Source: Anarhynchus alexandrinus (Eukaryota > Chordata > Aves > Charadriiformes > Charadriidae). From it: a stretch of 64,000 bases of DNA. Positions 13,134 through 23,570 of this stretch are shown here, piece by piece. The notes beneath the pieces were generated by a model. It did no database searches and was not told where the DNA came from. It worked only from the letters and a program-made list of their open reading frames with translations. Positions within the stretch are counted from its first letter, which is position 1; the number at the start of each line of letters is the position of its first letter. The translations under genes were made by a program, and so were the position numbers. The stretch is from the NCBI GenBank assembly GCA_008711295.1, contig VUYV01000045.1:5226770-5290769 (forward strand), in the 5' to 3' direction.

Positions 13134-15711
13134 GAACAAAAAACATCTGAGGTAAAAACACTGAGGTGTATCATTTTAGCAGAAAAAAAGAGGACAGGTA
13201 TGATGAAAAGTAGGGTTAAAGAAATATCCATCGCCATTTGAGCAGTTTAGTAACATTTTAAAAGGCCATTTTTTGTGACTCTAAGTTTTTGTTCTTTGAA
13301 TGTTCAAAAAGCCCCCTGTATTTCCATATGCTCTATTTCAAATTTTCCCCTTCATCTTGGTTTGCAGGATAAGCAAGAAACATAAACATAAATAAAGATA
13401 TTCAGCAATTAAAATTGATTTATGCCTTTTTGAATATCCATAGAACACAACAAGATTTCTCTGCTGTGGTTTTGTACTATAACCATTCAATGACAGTTTT
13501 GCAGTACAGTGATGAAAACAAACGTGGTTCACAAAATTCCAGTGGAAACATGCAATCCACACATGCAGTTTACAAAATGTGCATACTGAAATATTAATAG
13601 TGTATGCTTATAATTGAATTGCCAGGATTATTGAAAGCAATGTTACTCTACTGCTCAATACAGTGAGATGCAGAGATCCCCAAACACCATCTTCACTACC
13701 CCATCAACCCCAAAACCGTAAGTTATTCAGCCATGGCACTGTGCTGAAACTAGTGAGCTCCTCCTCTTCAGCATTGCAAATTTGTAAGGCACAGCGCAAC
13801 AGCAATGCAGCTCTGTGACTTTCTGGATTCATGCTTGTGCCTCCATGTCTTCTGTGCTCCTCTCCTAATTGCACTCGGTCATGTCAGTACGCTCTCAGTG
13901 TACACAATTTCTTCTCTCCTTATGGAGTGGATGTTTCACAGCTGCTATAACAAGGTGGAAATGCTTTATGATGGAATAGAGGGAGGTCTGTATCCCCCAG
14001 ATATGCCGTCTGGGAACATTTAGAAACATAAAATGAAATAAACACTACATTTTGGGTGCTACTTGAAGGACTTGAAAGGCTATTTGCTCTTTGCAGATCT
14101 TTCGATGACCATAAGAAATGATTTCACTGCACCTACGGAATGGTAAGAAGTCTATTTAAGGCAAAAACCCAACACTGCAGGGTGGTGCCAAAATTTAGTG
14201 TGTGAATGGACCCTAGCACCTCCCTCACTCCCTGGCTTTAGGAGGGACCAGTTCCATATCATGACCTGCTTGCACACTTTTGAAGGACAGCTCTCCAGAC
14301 CCACAAGCAACATGCAGAATAAACAGCAGCAGGATAACACGTAGCATTAAAACACTTGAACTGATTAAAATGAGCAGCCAGTGTTGGAACTTATAATTAT
14401 GGGTTGGTAGCATAATAACGGTCAGCCTAAAGAAGACAACTGGAAAGAAAAGGAGAAATGCATTTTTAGGTTGTATCAACTGCTTACCAGCTTTTAACAC
14501 ACAGTAATGAAACATAAAATTCCACACTGAAAGGCAAAAAGAAACAATGACCTTAAGACCTTAAGATGCTCATCATTTATTGCAGAAGGGGCAACAGGTC
14601 ATCTGAACTGCTGTTCTTTTGAACGAAGCTGACTCGTTTCAAAAGTTACCCCAATGCTGAATTCATCCCACTATATTTAGCTGGAACTTTTCTTCTTAAA
14701 GGACAGTCAGTCTTGTCTAAGGATAACAACAGACAGAAGCAGCAGTACTACCTTCGGTAACTGATTTTCATGGCTTAATCACTGTCACAGGAAATGATGC
14801 TTAATTTTTTAGTTTTAATTTGTTTTTTCAATCATTGCTTTTATTATGCCTTTCTTCACTAGATTAAAGAGCTGTTTAGTGACTGGTAGTTTCTCCCTGT
14901 AAAGAAACATATACCTTGTAAACAAATATCTTCATCATCCTTTTTAATTTTGAAGACGTAAGTACTTTCTCCAATCCTTCATTAATTTTTCTATGCTGTT
15001 CTTAGCATTGTCTCATTTCTACCACCCTTCTAAACTTATGGAAACCAGAAGTAGATGTACTGCCCTACTGTCATCTCATTAAAGTTCTGATTTTGCAGAA
15101 GTAATGCTACATGCTAACAGTATGATGCTTTTCAGGACACAGAATATTGTTCCTGTTATAGATCTATTACTTTGCATTTGCTATACTGAAACACTGTGCT
15201 TAAGCAAGTTTCATTTGCCAAGCAATTCACAGCAATCTCTGATTCCTCTTTCCTTATCAGTATTTACCACTTTGTCAGCTCTGTGTCATCTGCAAATGTT
15301 GTTGGAGTGCCTTTATGTGCTTCTCATCACTGAGGTACCGAGAGCTTTCAGTCTATTATCAAACTCTGGAAATGCTAGAAATACATCTATTATATGATGG
15401 TTCTCCCTTGAGAATGGCATTTTGTCATCCGTTAATTGTATAAATTTTAATCCATTAAATTTATGCTTTAGATTGCTGTGTCTACTCCTCGTTTTTTAAT
15501 CAGCCTGTTGGGCAGCACTCAGATGAATGTCTTGCTTCAGCTTATGTTGTGCCTCTACTGTGCCTTCATCCACTGTAAGTGAAATGCCCTCCAAAGATAT
15601 CACATTTGTTTGAGAAGACCTTGTTTCCATAGGATTGTGCTGGCTGGTATTCATCATATACCTTCTCTCTATTTCCTTGTGAGACAATTTAAATTCTTTC
15701 TACTCTTACAG

Positions 15712-15920
15712 GCTTAATGGCCGGACCAACAGTCCTACAGACTGACTGCCTGAGGCATGATAGAGCTAACAAATATTGGCTGTTCCAGCTTCATCTGCTG
15801 CAAGGGCTGGATCTGGGTTTCCTCAGTGGAGGGTCCCATGGCAGCAGTGGTCATCCCCTAGATGAAGCCCCCTTTGCATGGCAGCAGCACATTGTGTATC
15901 TGTCGCACTTTGGCACGTAG
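15712..15920 (+). other. Candidate terminal exon, unrecognised product
   Basis: A good acceptor (TTCTTTCTACTCTTACAG, ending at 15711) precedes an open frame of 68 codons after two leading bases, with a Met at its second codon (15717) and a TAG at 15918-15920. The peptide is Leu/Gly/His rich (NKYWLFQLHLLQGLDLGF) and the DNA is clearly more GC-rich than its flanks. I do not recognise it, and no polyadenylation signal follows closely. It could be a terminal coding exon, a non-coding RNA exon, part of an old unrecognised repeat, or chance. Confidence 0.15.
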
Positions 15921-16844
15921 TTATGTGGGGATCGCTGGCGGCTTGGGAGCCCGCCATCTCTTTCCTTTCCTGAGAAAAAGCACTGACCCAGATGGAAGCA
16001 ATTCATGGGCCAATCTGGATCAGAACTGCTGAATAAGCTGCTAGTTCTGGCTGGAAACTTGCCCAGTACTCCAGACTTTACTAAAAATAATCATCAGTAA
16101 ACTAGCTGTCTCCTCAGCCAATGCTTTTGCTACTCTGGGTAACCTGTCTTAACCTGTTCCTTAGCTTACATTATTTTTCCACCATCCACATAGGTGATTA
16201 AAGCTTTCCTTAATTATTAGTATAGTGAAAAGTACTTCAACATTCATACGTAATACAATATCTCTTTGCTTCTTTCCATGTACAAGTCAGAAATATTTAT
16301 TAAAAACTTCACACCTTTATATTTAATGATATTTTGGCTATTCATTCCTTATGCAGGTACTCTGGCTTTTTTTCTCCTTTCAAGCAATAAATCTGCAGTG
16401 TACTACAGATACCTAAAAATGAATTGCTTGCCTATGTATTCATGGTATCAGTCTGAAACAGATTTTTTGTTTGATTGGTTTTTGTTTATTTGTTTTCTTT
16501 ACACAAAAGGAATCTTTTACTTTGAAGGGTTTGCCTATTATTATATTTGTCTCATTTTAATTGCTACTTTATTTCCCAAATCCGTAATAAAAATATAACT
16601 GATAATAACTATTGTTTTGATTCTCCCTGGATGTGGAGTGAATATGTTAATCCTGAAACATTAGGAATATTCATTTTTAGAGAGTTCCTTCCTCAAAACA
16701 CAACAGGCCTGATTTTCATTTGGCTCACATTGCAAGAAAAGGAAGAATTAGGTTTGTTATCCCTGCTCCGTGTCTTTCCTTCACAGCATGTATCCAGACA
16801 TGGTAAACTGCATTCCCTCGAAGTTTTACACCTTTCTCTTTTAG

Positions 16845-16969
16845 GTGGGAGGGTAAAAGATACATTCATGGATACTTTCTGGATCTTATTAATAAGCTGT
16901 ATCTGAAAACATGCACAGAGACCTGTGTCAGTGCCAGACTGGTGTCTCTTTTGCGCAAATCTTCTTGTG
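16845..16969 (+). other. Candidate internal exon (125 bp), unrecognised product
   Basis: The acceptor TTACACCTTTCTCTTTTAG ends at 16844 and the donor GTAAGT starts at 16970. Between them one frame is open throughout: one leading base, 41 codons, one trailing base (starts in phase 2, ends in phase 1). The peptide begins WEGKRYIHGYFLDLINKLYL and ends SLLRKSSC, with an amino-acid mix like a real protein. The opposite strand is also open across this segment (16866-17129), which weakens the argument. No family is recognised. Its 3' phase matches the candidate at 34210-34391. Confidence 0.2.
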
Positions 16970-17390
16970 GTAAGTACTCTGTCATGTCATCCAATGTCTG
17001 CTCTTGGGTCCAGAATGAATCCAGAGCACACTGTGCAAGAGCAGTGTTTATTTCTGCAGCTGTAAATCTGTAGCTAGGAAGATGGTGTTTCTGCAGTATG
17101 TGTTGCTCTTGACTCAGAGTAAAGGACATACTTTTATCTCTTTTTGCCTTCCTTTACATAAAAATGTCTGTAACAAATGAGGAAACTGTCCTTGGCAAGG
17201 AGGAGAGCGTGAGTCTCAGGTTGGATCAGTCAGGTCAAAGGAGTTTGACCGCAGAGAATTTAATTTTGATAGTTTGTGCAGCACTGAGGCCACTGGTACT
17301 GCAGAAGGATATTACATTTTGTTTCTTAATTTTAGATGTCACTGTTGGAGAAGATGACCAAAAGTTTTAAAAGTAATGAAATAGTGAGGC

Positions 17391-17673
17391 TGTGACCCCG
17401 TGGGAAGCCTGCACCGGAGCAGGCTCCTGGCAGGACCTGTGGACCTGTGGAGAGAGGAGCCCACACTGGAGCAGGTTTGCTGGCAGAACTTGTGACCCCG
17501 TGGGGGGCCCACACTGGAGCAGTCTGTTCCTGAAGGACTGCAGCCCATGGGAGGGACCCACACTGGTGCAGTTTGTGAAGAACTGCAGCCTGTGGGAAGG
17601 AATCATGTTGGAGAAGATCATGGAGGACCGTGTACCATGGGAGGGACCCCGCGCTGGAGCAGGGGAAGAGTGT
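17391..17673 (+). repeat. Six degenerate tandem units (about 45-53 bp) inside the LTR
   Basis: Units at about 17391-17437, 17438-17490, 17491-17539, 17540-17584, 17585-17629 and 17630-17673 each run: a GTGACCCC or GCAGCCC-like start, GTGGGA, then ACACTGGAGCAG or a variant, then a GGCAGGACC or GAAGAACT-like end. Units 4 and 5 are exactly 45 bp. The array is GC-rich and almost stop-free on both strands (99 codons plus, 135 and 115 codons minus). Long open frames here are therefore a by-product of repetition and composition, not evidence of a gene. Confidence 0.8.
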
Positions 17674-17882
17674 GAGGAGTCCTCCGCCTGAGGATGAAGG
17701 AGCAGCAGAGACATGTGATGAACTGACTACAACCCCCATTCCCTATCCCCCAGCACCCCTTGGGGGGAAGATGTAGAGAAAATCAGGAGTGAAGTTGAGC
17801 CCTGGAAGAAGGGAGGGGTGGGGAGAAGGTGTTTTTAAGATTTGGTTTTATTTCTCATTATCTTACTCTGTTTTTGCTTGAT

Positions 17883-17888
17883 AATAAA
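17883..17888 (+). promoter_or_regulatory. Polyadenylation signal AATAAA of the LTR
   Basis: The canonical hexamer lies in the 3' third of the LTR, preceded by a T-rich stretch, as expected near an R/U5 boundary. Confidence 0.5.
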
Positions 17889-18042
17889 TTAGACTAATTT
17901 CCCCAAGTCGAGTCTGTTTTCCTGTGACGGTAATTGGTGAATGATCACTCCCTGTCCTTATCTTGACCCATGAGCCTTTCATTATATTTTGTCTCCCCCT
18001 GTCCAGCTGAGGAGGGGGAATGATAGAGCAGCTTTGGTGGGA

Positions 18043-18065
18043 GGTTCCCACCAGCAGTGGGAACC
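18043..18065. repeat. Short hairpin, 9-bp stem and 5-base loop
   Basis: GGTTCCCAC and GTGGGAACC flank CAGCA. It lies near the LTR 3' end where, from memory, related copies have a shorter sequence, so it may be a copy-specific fold-back insertion. Confidence 0.75.
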
Positions 18066-18097
18066 AATGGCGTCCAGCCAAGGGCAACCCACCAGCA

Positions 18098-19646
18098 CAT
18101 CCTTCCATGTTCTGGTCTCTTCAGGAAACTTGTTACACAGCTGTAACTGCTTTATTTCCAGCACTTTCTGTTTCCTGGGCTTTGTAAGCTGCGTTGCCAA
18201 AAGCATTAAAATCTAATCTGAAATAAAATGCAATGAATAAGTGTAAAGAACCAAAAAAATGGGAAAAGGAACTTAACACAAATGGCTTTCTTGAGCTTTG
18301 ATTAAACTGAGGTATTTCACCCAGTCTCCTTGAAAGCCTGTTCCTCATCGTATTTCAAACTATGCAGAGGAGAACAGTAATAATTTAAAAGTACTTAATG
18401 TTTTATGCATAATTTTTCATATCTGGAAAGAAAAGCAAAAATGTATTATCTAAAAATAGCTTAAATGGCTGTTTATGTTGCATTGCTTATATTGCACTGG
18501 TAATAGACTTCTGTTACTCTCCACCTGGAGCATTTACAGAAATGCTCATTTCAAAATGAACAGAGATGCTGAGATGAAATTGCTGGAGATAAATGTTCTT
18601 CAAAGTTTTTGATGTTAATGTACAGACCAACACAGGAGTTCTGAAGAAGTTCAGTGTAGAGCAAATCTTTTTTTCCTATTTGCAAGAACCTGAATACCTG
18701 AAAGTGAGCCAAAGCATTCCCAGTGCTTATTTTGAGGAAGTTTGTGAGTGGACACTGCATATTGTATTCTACTTCTCAATAACCTTCCGAAGCATTAGAG
18801 GACTATAGATTTTGGTGAGAGTATCAATAAAAATATCTTAGTCTGTCCCTTGGATGACTTTTTCAGGGAGGGTTGAATGTATTTCTCGTTTTACTCATAG
18901 AAAATAATAAATGGACATTGGATTATTGGTGCTCCAGAACACAGAGAAATTGTTATGTATGTTCAAGTATGTTGAAACGCACGTACTTTAGCTAAACTGA
19001 GACTGATGGTAATTTGTTTCTCCTGAAGTAAATTTAATAGCACTATGCAATCAGTAATAGTATCCATCTGATGTTTTATCCTGTGTAAAGATACCATTGA
19101 TCTAAGTTACCCCCCGTTAATTTTAATCCATCAGCACTGATATTTTTCACCTATGAACTGCTAGTGTTTCAGTTGTAACACTTGCAGTGTTACAACCTAA
19201 AAATTAACATCTGCCTTGTTTCCATGTTGTGTGTAGTAGTAGAACACTGATTATTAACTGAAGCCTGGGAAAGCTCACAAGGACTTGCCTACATTTATGA
19301 GTACCCTGAAAAAACCCCCTCCTTAATACCAGACCAGAAACAAATGAAAAGAGACTGTAAGTACTAAAAATTATCATCACTTTAAGGCTGTGGAAACAAG
19401 GAAAATAAGTTAAAGAATTCGGCACCCAGATCCTTTTGACATTCACTGGGAATTGAACTTCTCAGACTCAGCTAGAAATCTTAAATTCGGGGGCAGATTT
19501 TGAAAAGGTATTGCTTATTGAATGCATATGTACATATAGTAACATGCTCAGAAGCATGCTGGTTGCTGAGCACAGTGACACGCCCACATCAGCGAATACT
19601 TTGATATCCAAATATTAAATATTTTGACTTAGTCATATGCTTCTAT
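18098..19646. other. No recognisable gene
   Basis: AT-rich, single-copy in this window. The longest frame from a start on the plus strand is 71 codons at 18593-18808. It contains a possible acceptor (TTTCCTATTTGCAAG) and a GTGAGT, but the segment is short and unrecognised. Confidence 0.55.
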
Positions 19647-19651
19647 AGCTG
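19647..19651 (+). repeat. Target-site duplication, left (AGCTG)
   Basis: AGCTG here and at 19756-19760 directly flank the 104-bp fold-back element. Five bases is a usual duplication length for LTR-element integration. Confidence 0.8.
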
Positions 19652-19755
19652 TATCCTGGTTCGAGGTAAAACAGAACCAATTTTGTTAGAAGAGGCCCAG
19701 CTAAGAAGCGAAGTTACTGAACAAAATTGGTTCTGTTTTACCTCGAACCAGGACA
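19652..19755. mobile_element. 104-bp fold-back (inverted-repeat) element with LTR-like ends
   Basis: Arms 19654-19687 and 19720-19753 are perfect 34-bp inverted repeats, separated by a 32-base loop. Two outer bases on each side complete a TGTCC-type end: the right arm reads outward as TGTCCTGG and the left as TATCCTGG, one base changed. A perfect 5-bp direct duplication, AGCTG, flanks the whole. The arm start TGTCCTGGTTCGAG closely resembles the start of the solo LTR at 43934 (TGTCCTGGTTTGAG), whose two ends are also imperfectly inverted. I infer a tiny non-autonomous insert moved by, or derived from, that LTR retroelement family. A MITE-like DNA transposon with 5-bp duplications is an alternative. 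It has no coding capacity. If transcribed, either strand folds into a long perfect hairpin. Confidence 0.82.
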
Positions 19756-19760
19756 AGCTG
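19756..19760 (+). repeat. Target-site duplication, right (AGCTG)
   Basis: This is the partner of 19647-19651 and immediately follows the terminal ACA of the fold-back element. Confidence 0.8.
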
Positions 19761-22700
19761 GAGCCAAGTGATACCAAAAGTAGGTAAGTATTTGAAACCC
19801 TCTGCTATATTTTTCCTATATATTGTTGACTGTCAATGACATTTGCTGCCCATTTAAGAGTAATTTGTAGTTATGTTTATTCTTAGTCAGGACATAAAAT
19901 ACCTGATAATATATTGTGGTCCTGAGACTACTATAGTAATCATGGACAATCTTACTTATCCCAATTCTTCTGAAGCACATTTCATAGAAATTAAAGTGAA
20001 AATCTTCCTTCACAACAGTTGCAGAGATTTAATTAAATCTTTCTTTATCAATGGTAATGATAAAAATATATTTCCAATCCTTTGCTGATTGAGTAAAAGA
20101 CTGTCTTTTAAAGCTTTTAAGCTGCTTATTTTTGAAATCTTCGCACAAGTAATTTTAGAGAACATTGATAACAGAAATGTTTTTCAGTGAAAACAGTTCC
20201 TATAGAGAACAAGATAAAAGGCTTCATTATTTTTATAATGCAGTAATGTTAGCTACGTTTTAAAGTAATTTTTTCTAAGTATGGCTTGAAATAAAATAGT
20301 ATGCGCAGTTGTAGGTTGTATGTATACAAACAGTATACAACAGTAGAGGTTGTATGAAGACCTTAACAGAAAAAGAAACTGCAATCCTGCCACAAGAACT
20401 TTCTGTAGTAAAGAGAACGTTAATTTACCAACTTCTGTTTCCAGCTGACAGGAGAGCAGAGAGATAGCGAATTAAAAATCCTGTCAGTTATTAGTCCAAA
20501 GGCAGAATTACATACCTGAAGTGCCCATGGTTGTTTCTTCCCTAGACAGAATTCTAGGTTCTTAATATCTCTTAAAATATAAGGATTAATTTCAGCTAGA
20601 AGAGTTGCAATAAGACATGAAATTCTGTCATAGTCCATAAGACTATTATTTTCACTACACTTGTTGTTCCTCTCATAAATTCAGGTGGCCACGTCATTTC
20701 ACCTATGGGTAGACACCATCCTTCTACAGACAGACCTTGCAAAGTCCAACACTATGCAGAGCAGCCACTTGGCTCCTCACGTGAAAGTCATGCAGGGACA
20801 CTATTACCCTGTGTCACTGCAGTCAGAAAAGGACCTCAAACTAGTGAAGAAAAACAGCTTTCTAAGTTTGGAAATGCCTTAACCTTCCCATACTGAGCAG
20901 AGACCTTTCCAATGTGCTAGCGACGATAGGAAAGTGCTCTTGCTGACTGCTGGGCGGAGGCTACAGCAGCAATCAGGTAGCGGGCATGGAGGGACACAAA
21001 GGGAAAATGGGGACCAGGGACTGCTTGGGAGAGCAGGCTCAGAGCTACCTTCAGTACCAACCAACCCGATGTCAGAAGTCTGCTGAAAAGAGAGGAAAGA
21101 ACTTGAGAAAATGGAAGTGTTGTCTGCTGATTGCAACAGAACAGAGAAAAAGAGATGCCAAAACTCAAAACTGTAGTAATCCCAGTATGAAGACTCCCAG
21201 TTAAAGCAGTTTCCATAATCTACTTTCCAGACCCAACACTTTTCTGGTAATAATTTTATAATCTCTCTGACTCATAAATTAATTGAGTTCTTTTCTATAT
21301 TAGTAAAAAATTTCCTCACTCGGCTCCCAGTAGATGCAGTAAAAGACAGTGATCATGGTAAAAAAAATGACTTAATAACACTCCTGCTTCTTCCCAGAGA
21401 CTGTCAAATGTCTCCTTACCACATGATCCCACTGTGGTAGTAGCTGCCTAATTAAAATTCTGTGCAGCTCTTTGAAAGTGGAGCACGTTTATCTTAAGAT
21501 GGTGTGTACTCTATTTTAATGCGTTGTCTCATTCTGCTCTTTACTAAATGTTGCATCTGTTTGATACCTACAGTGCTATATATATAATTGCTACCAGTCT
21601 CATGATGCCTAATGAACGTATTCAGTTACTCCTGATCTATGCATTTTTCTTGGAAACTACTAGGAGTATATTTCATTGTTGTAGCTACGTCTAGCAATTG
21701 TGCTCTGGCGTATAACTTCTCGCTTAGAAAAAATGGTGTGGAGGCTGCCTTGTCAGATGCAGTTTTGCACAAAGTATGCTGAGCAATTGGTCAGACAGGA
21801 AAATGTTATGGTGCATCTATCACAGGAGCTTCATGCCGCGAAGACAATGAGACAAGCGTGGCAAATGGATCTATGCTCCCCTGTGCTAATATTAAAGGAA
21901 AACATCTGAAAAACATACGTTGTTATTTGCCCATAAGTACGAGCAGAGGTCTATGGGGAATTGTGCCTCTATTTAACGTGTAATGCCTTCCAATGACAGA
22001 GCTCTTGATTGTTATCTCTGCCCTATGCGCTTAATCTGTCCTGTCATGAATGAAGCATCGGGGGGAGTGGAACTTTAACAATTTACTGTTTTGAGTCTTA
22101 TTGCCGCAGAATAAGATCACTAGCATCTTTCATGTGTCATTCAAGAAATTTAAGACAGGGGTCTTCAATCATCAGTTCCCCATAAACTGTATCATCTCTG
22201 AAACTTCAGTGCTCCATGGAGATTTTTCTTACAAAATATATATTTAAACAAAGCATTGCTTCTCTGCATAACATGTAGCATATGGTTAAATTGCCTTTAG
22301 GATATCCATTTCATTGTACAGATAGGTCTTATTTACTTTTTTTTTACTGTTCCTTTTCCTCACCCATTCTGCCATTAATTATGACCATAAAGTAGTCAAT
22401 TAGTTGAGATTAAAGATTTGGTTACAGTCGTGACCCCTGGCAGTATGATTTCACTCAGCTTTAAGCTTATCTTTCTGCAATCTTTTTTAAAGCTAAAGCC
22501 ATTGCTGGATTTGAAGTAGTAACATCTTTGTAACTAAATCCAAAAGCATTTCAGAGAAGAGGTAAAAATAGAGGTCCTGAATGTGGTAGCTTGAAGACAG
22601 AGTAAATGCTTTACAGATGTTGTCTACTAGATTAAAAAAAAAAAATCAGGAAAATGTTAATTGAAAAAAAGAAGAAATAACGTCTGTTGGGAAAGATCTA

Positions 22701-23440
22701 AATCAACAGCCGCTAATTTCTTCCTGTAGACAACCAGCAGCTAGTTTCTTTCAGTATTGTGCCTTGCCAGGAATAATGACATAATATTGAAAAATTCAGA
22801 GGTCTATTTAGACTGTAGTCTGTTTGACACAGAGACTGTTTGTTCTATGCTTGTACAGTGCTTGGTCTACCCTGTTACTCTCTTTTACTCTATTACTCTT
22901 TATTACAGAGTAATAAATACTCTCTCCTCCCCAGTTATGGAACACGTTTAGCACTGTAAACTTGTAGCAGAAATTGGGAATAAAGAAAAAGCCCTACAGC
23001 ACTATCTTTATTCCAGATGTCCACTGCTAGGATGTAATTAAAATGTAATCATTAATTGAATGAGTTTTGCCTAAACATATAAATGTTATATAAATATATA
23101 CAAATAAATAAATTTATATATGATTTATATAAATGTATTACAAATATAACTTTTCCTTAATATATATAAACCTGATTTAGAAAGTCAATCTTTTGATTGT
23201 ACCGTGTGACTCACTGCCATTTTTAATGTAGTTTTTATATGACTAGGTGGCTCAATACAGAGACTATTGTGTGGGAGTGAATGACTGATTAAGGGAGATT
23301 GAAAGTCCGAGATACTGTTCATGAGTGTTAATGGTAGTTCAGTGCTATTTCTTATGCAATTATCTGGCCAGGGTTATTACTTTTAGAAATTAAAACCCAA
23401 TCAACTAAAGGGCTTTTTTTAGGCTTTTTTTTTTTTTTTG
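19761..23440. other. No recognisable gene
   Basis: The stretch includes a GC-richer part at 20670-21210 with overlapping open frames (for example 20685-20882 and 20986-21204) preceded by a moderate acceptor CTCATAAATTCAG, and a 69-codon frame at 21700-21909. None is recognised. 23080-23175 is an extreme AT tract with many TATATA and TAAATA runs. A run of 15 T ends one base before the N at 23441. Confidence 0.55.
23080..23175. repeat. Extreme AT-rich low-complexity tract
   Basis: Almost pure A/T, with repeated ATATA, TAAATAAATAAA and TTTATATA runs. This is low complexity and possibly an easily melted or matrix-attachment type region. No gene is present. Confidence 0.75.
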
Positions 23441-23441
23441 N
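23441..23441. other. Single undetermined base beside a T homopolymer
   Basis: An N follows a run of 15 T and a G. This looks like a contig break or an unresolved homopolymer. Confidence 0.7.
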
Positions 23442-23499
23442 AGTCATTTTAAAATGCAATGCGTGTTACATTTGACAGGCTCATTGTGGGGAGCCTTGA

Positions 23500-23570
23500 T
23501 AGTCTGACATTTAGCTCTATTAATGGTCAAGGAGGATAGTTTGACATTTAGCTCTGCTGTTCAAGGAGGA
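23500..23570 (+). repeat. Imperfect tandem duplication (37 and 34 bp)
   Basis: Units 23500-23536 and 23537-23570 share GACATTTAGCTCT and end in TCAAGGAGGA. The second has lost three bases. The divergence suggests an older duplication than the others nearby. Confidence 0.85.

Larger units (their letters stand above)
10995..15711. other. No recognisable gene
   Basis: AT-rich DNA with a perfect 15-bp tandem duplication (12025-12054), a 20-bp AT palindrome (13114-13133) and chance reading frames (the longest 105 codons at 11895-12212). Two tiny segments with both splice signals occur at 13664-13717 (54 bp) and 14097-14142 (46 bp), but are too short to support a gene. Part of 11440-11720 is unusually dense in TAAT motifs. 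Confidence 0.55.
17384..18097 (+). mobile_element. Avian endogenous retrovirus LTR, 5' end unresolved
   Basis: The sequence matches, from memory, a common bird ERV long terminal repeat: GTGACCCCGTGGGAAGCC blocks, then an AATAAA at 17883-17888, then a T-rich stretch with CAAGTCGAGTCTGTTTTCC, and a 3' part with CCTGTCCAGCTGAGGAGGGG ending in CAACCCACCAGCA. The orientation follows the polyadenylation signal. The 5' boundary is not a clear TG start; the match begins at GTGAGGCTGTGAC, so the copy is probably 5'-truncated, and I see no target-site duplication. No internal gag, pol or env sequence follows, so it is a solo or partial LTR. It is a different family from the LTR at 43934-44571. I cannot fix its class (ERVK-like or ERVL-like) without a library search. 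Confidence 0.72.

Noticed and set aside
13664..13717. 54-bp segment with acceptor and GTAAGT donor
   Set aside because: Two frames are open, it is too short to judge, and the acceptor is weak.
14097..14142. 46-bp segment with acceptor TTTGCTCTTTGCAG and donor GTAAGA
   Set aside because: Only 14 codons; expected by chance in a window of this size.
17332..17739. Minus-strand frames of 135, 115 and 74 codons
   Set aside because: They translate the tandem units of an ERV LTR. The openness comes from repeat composition.
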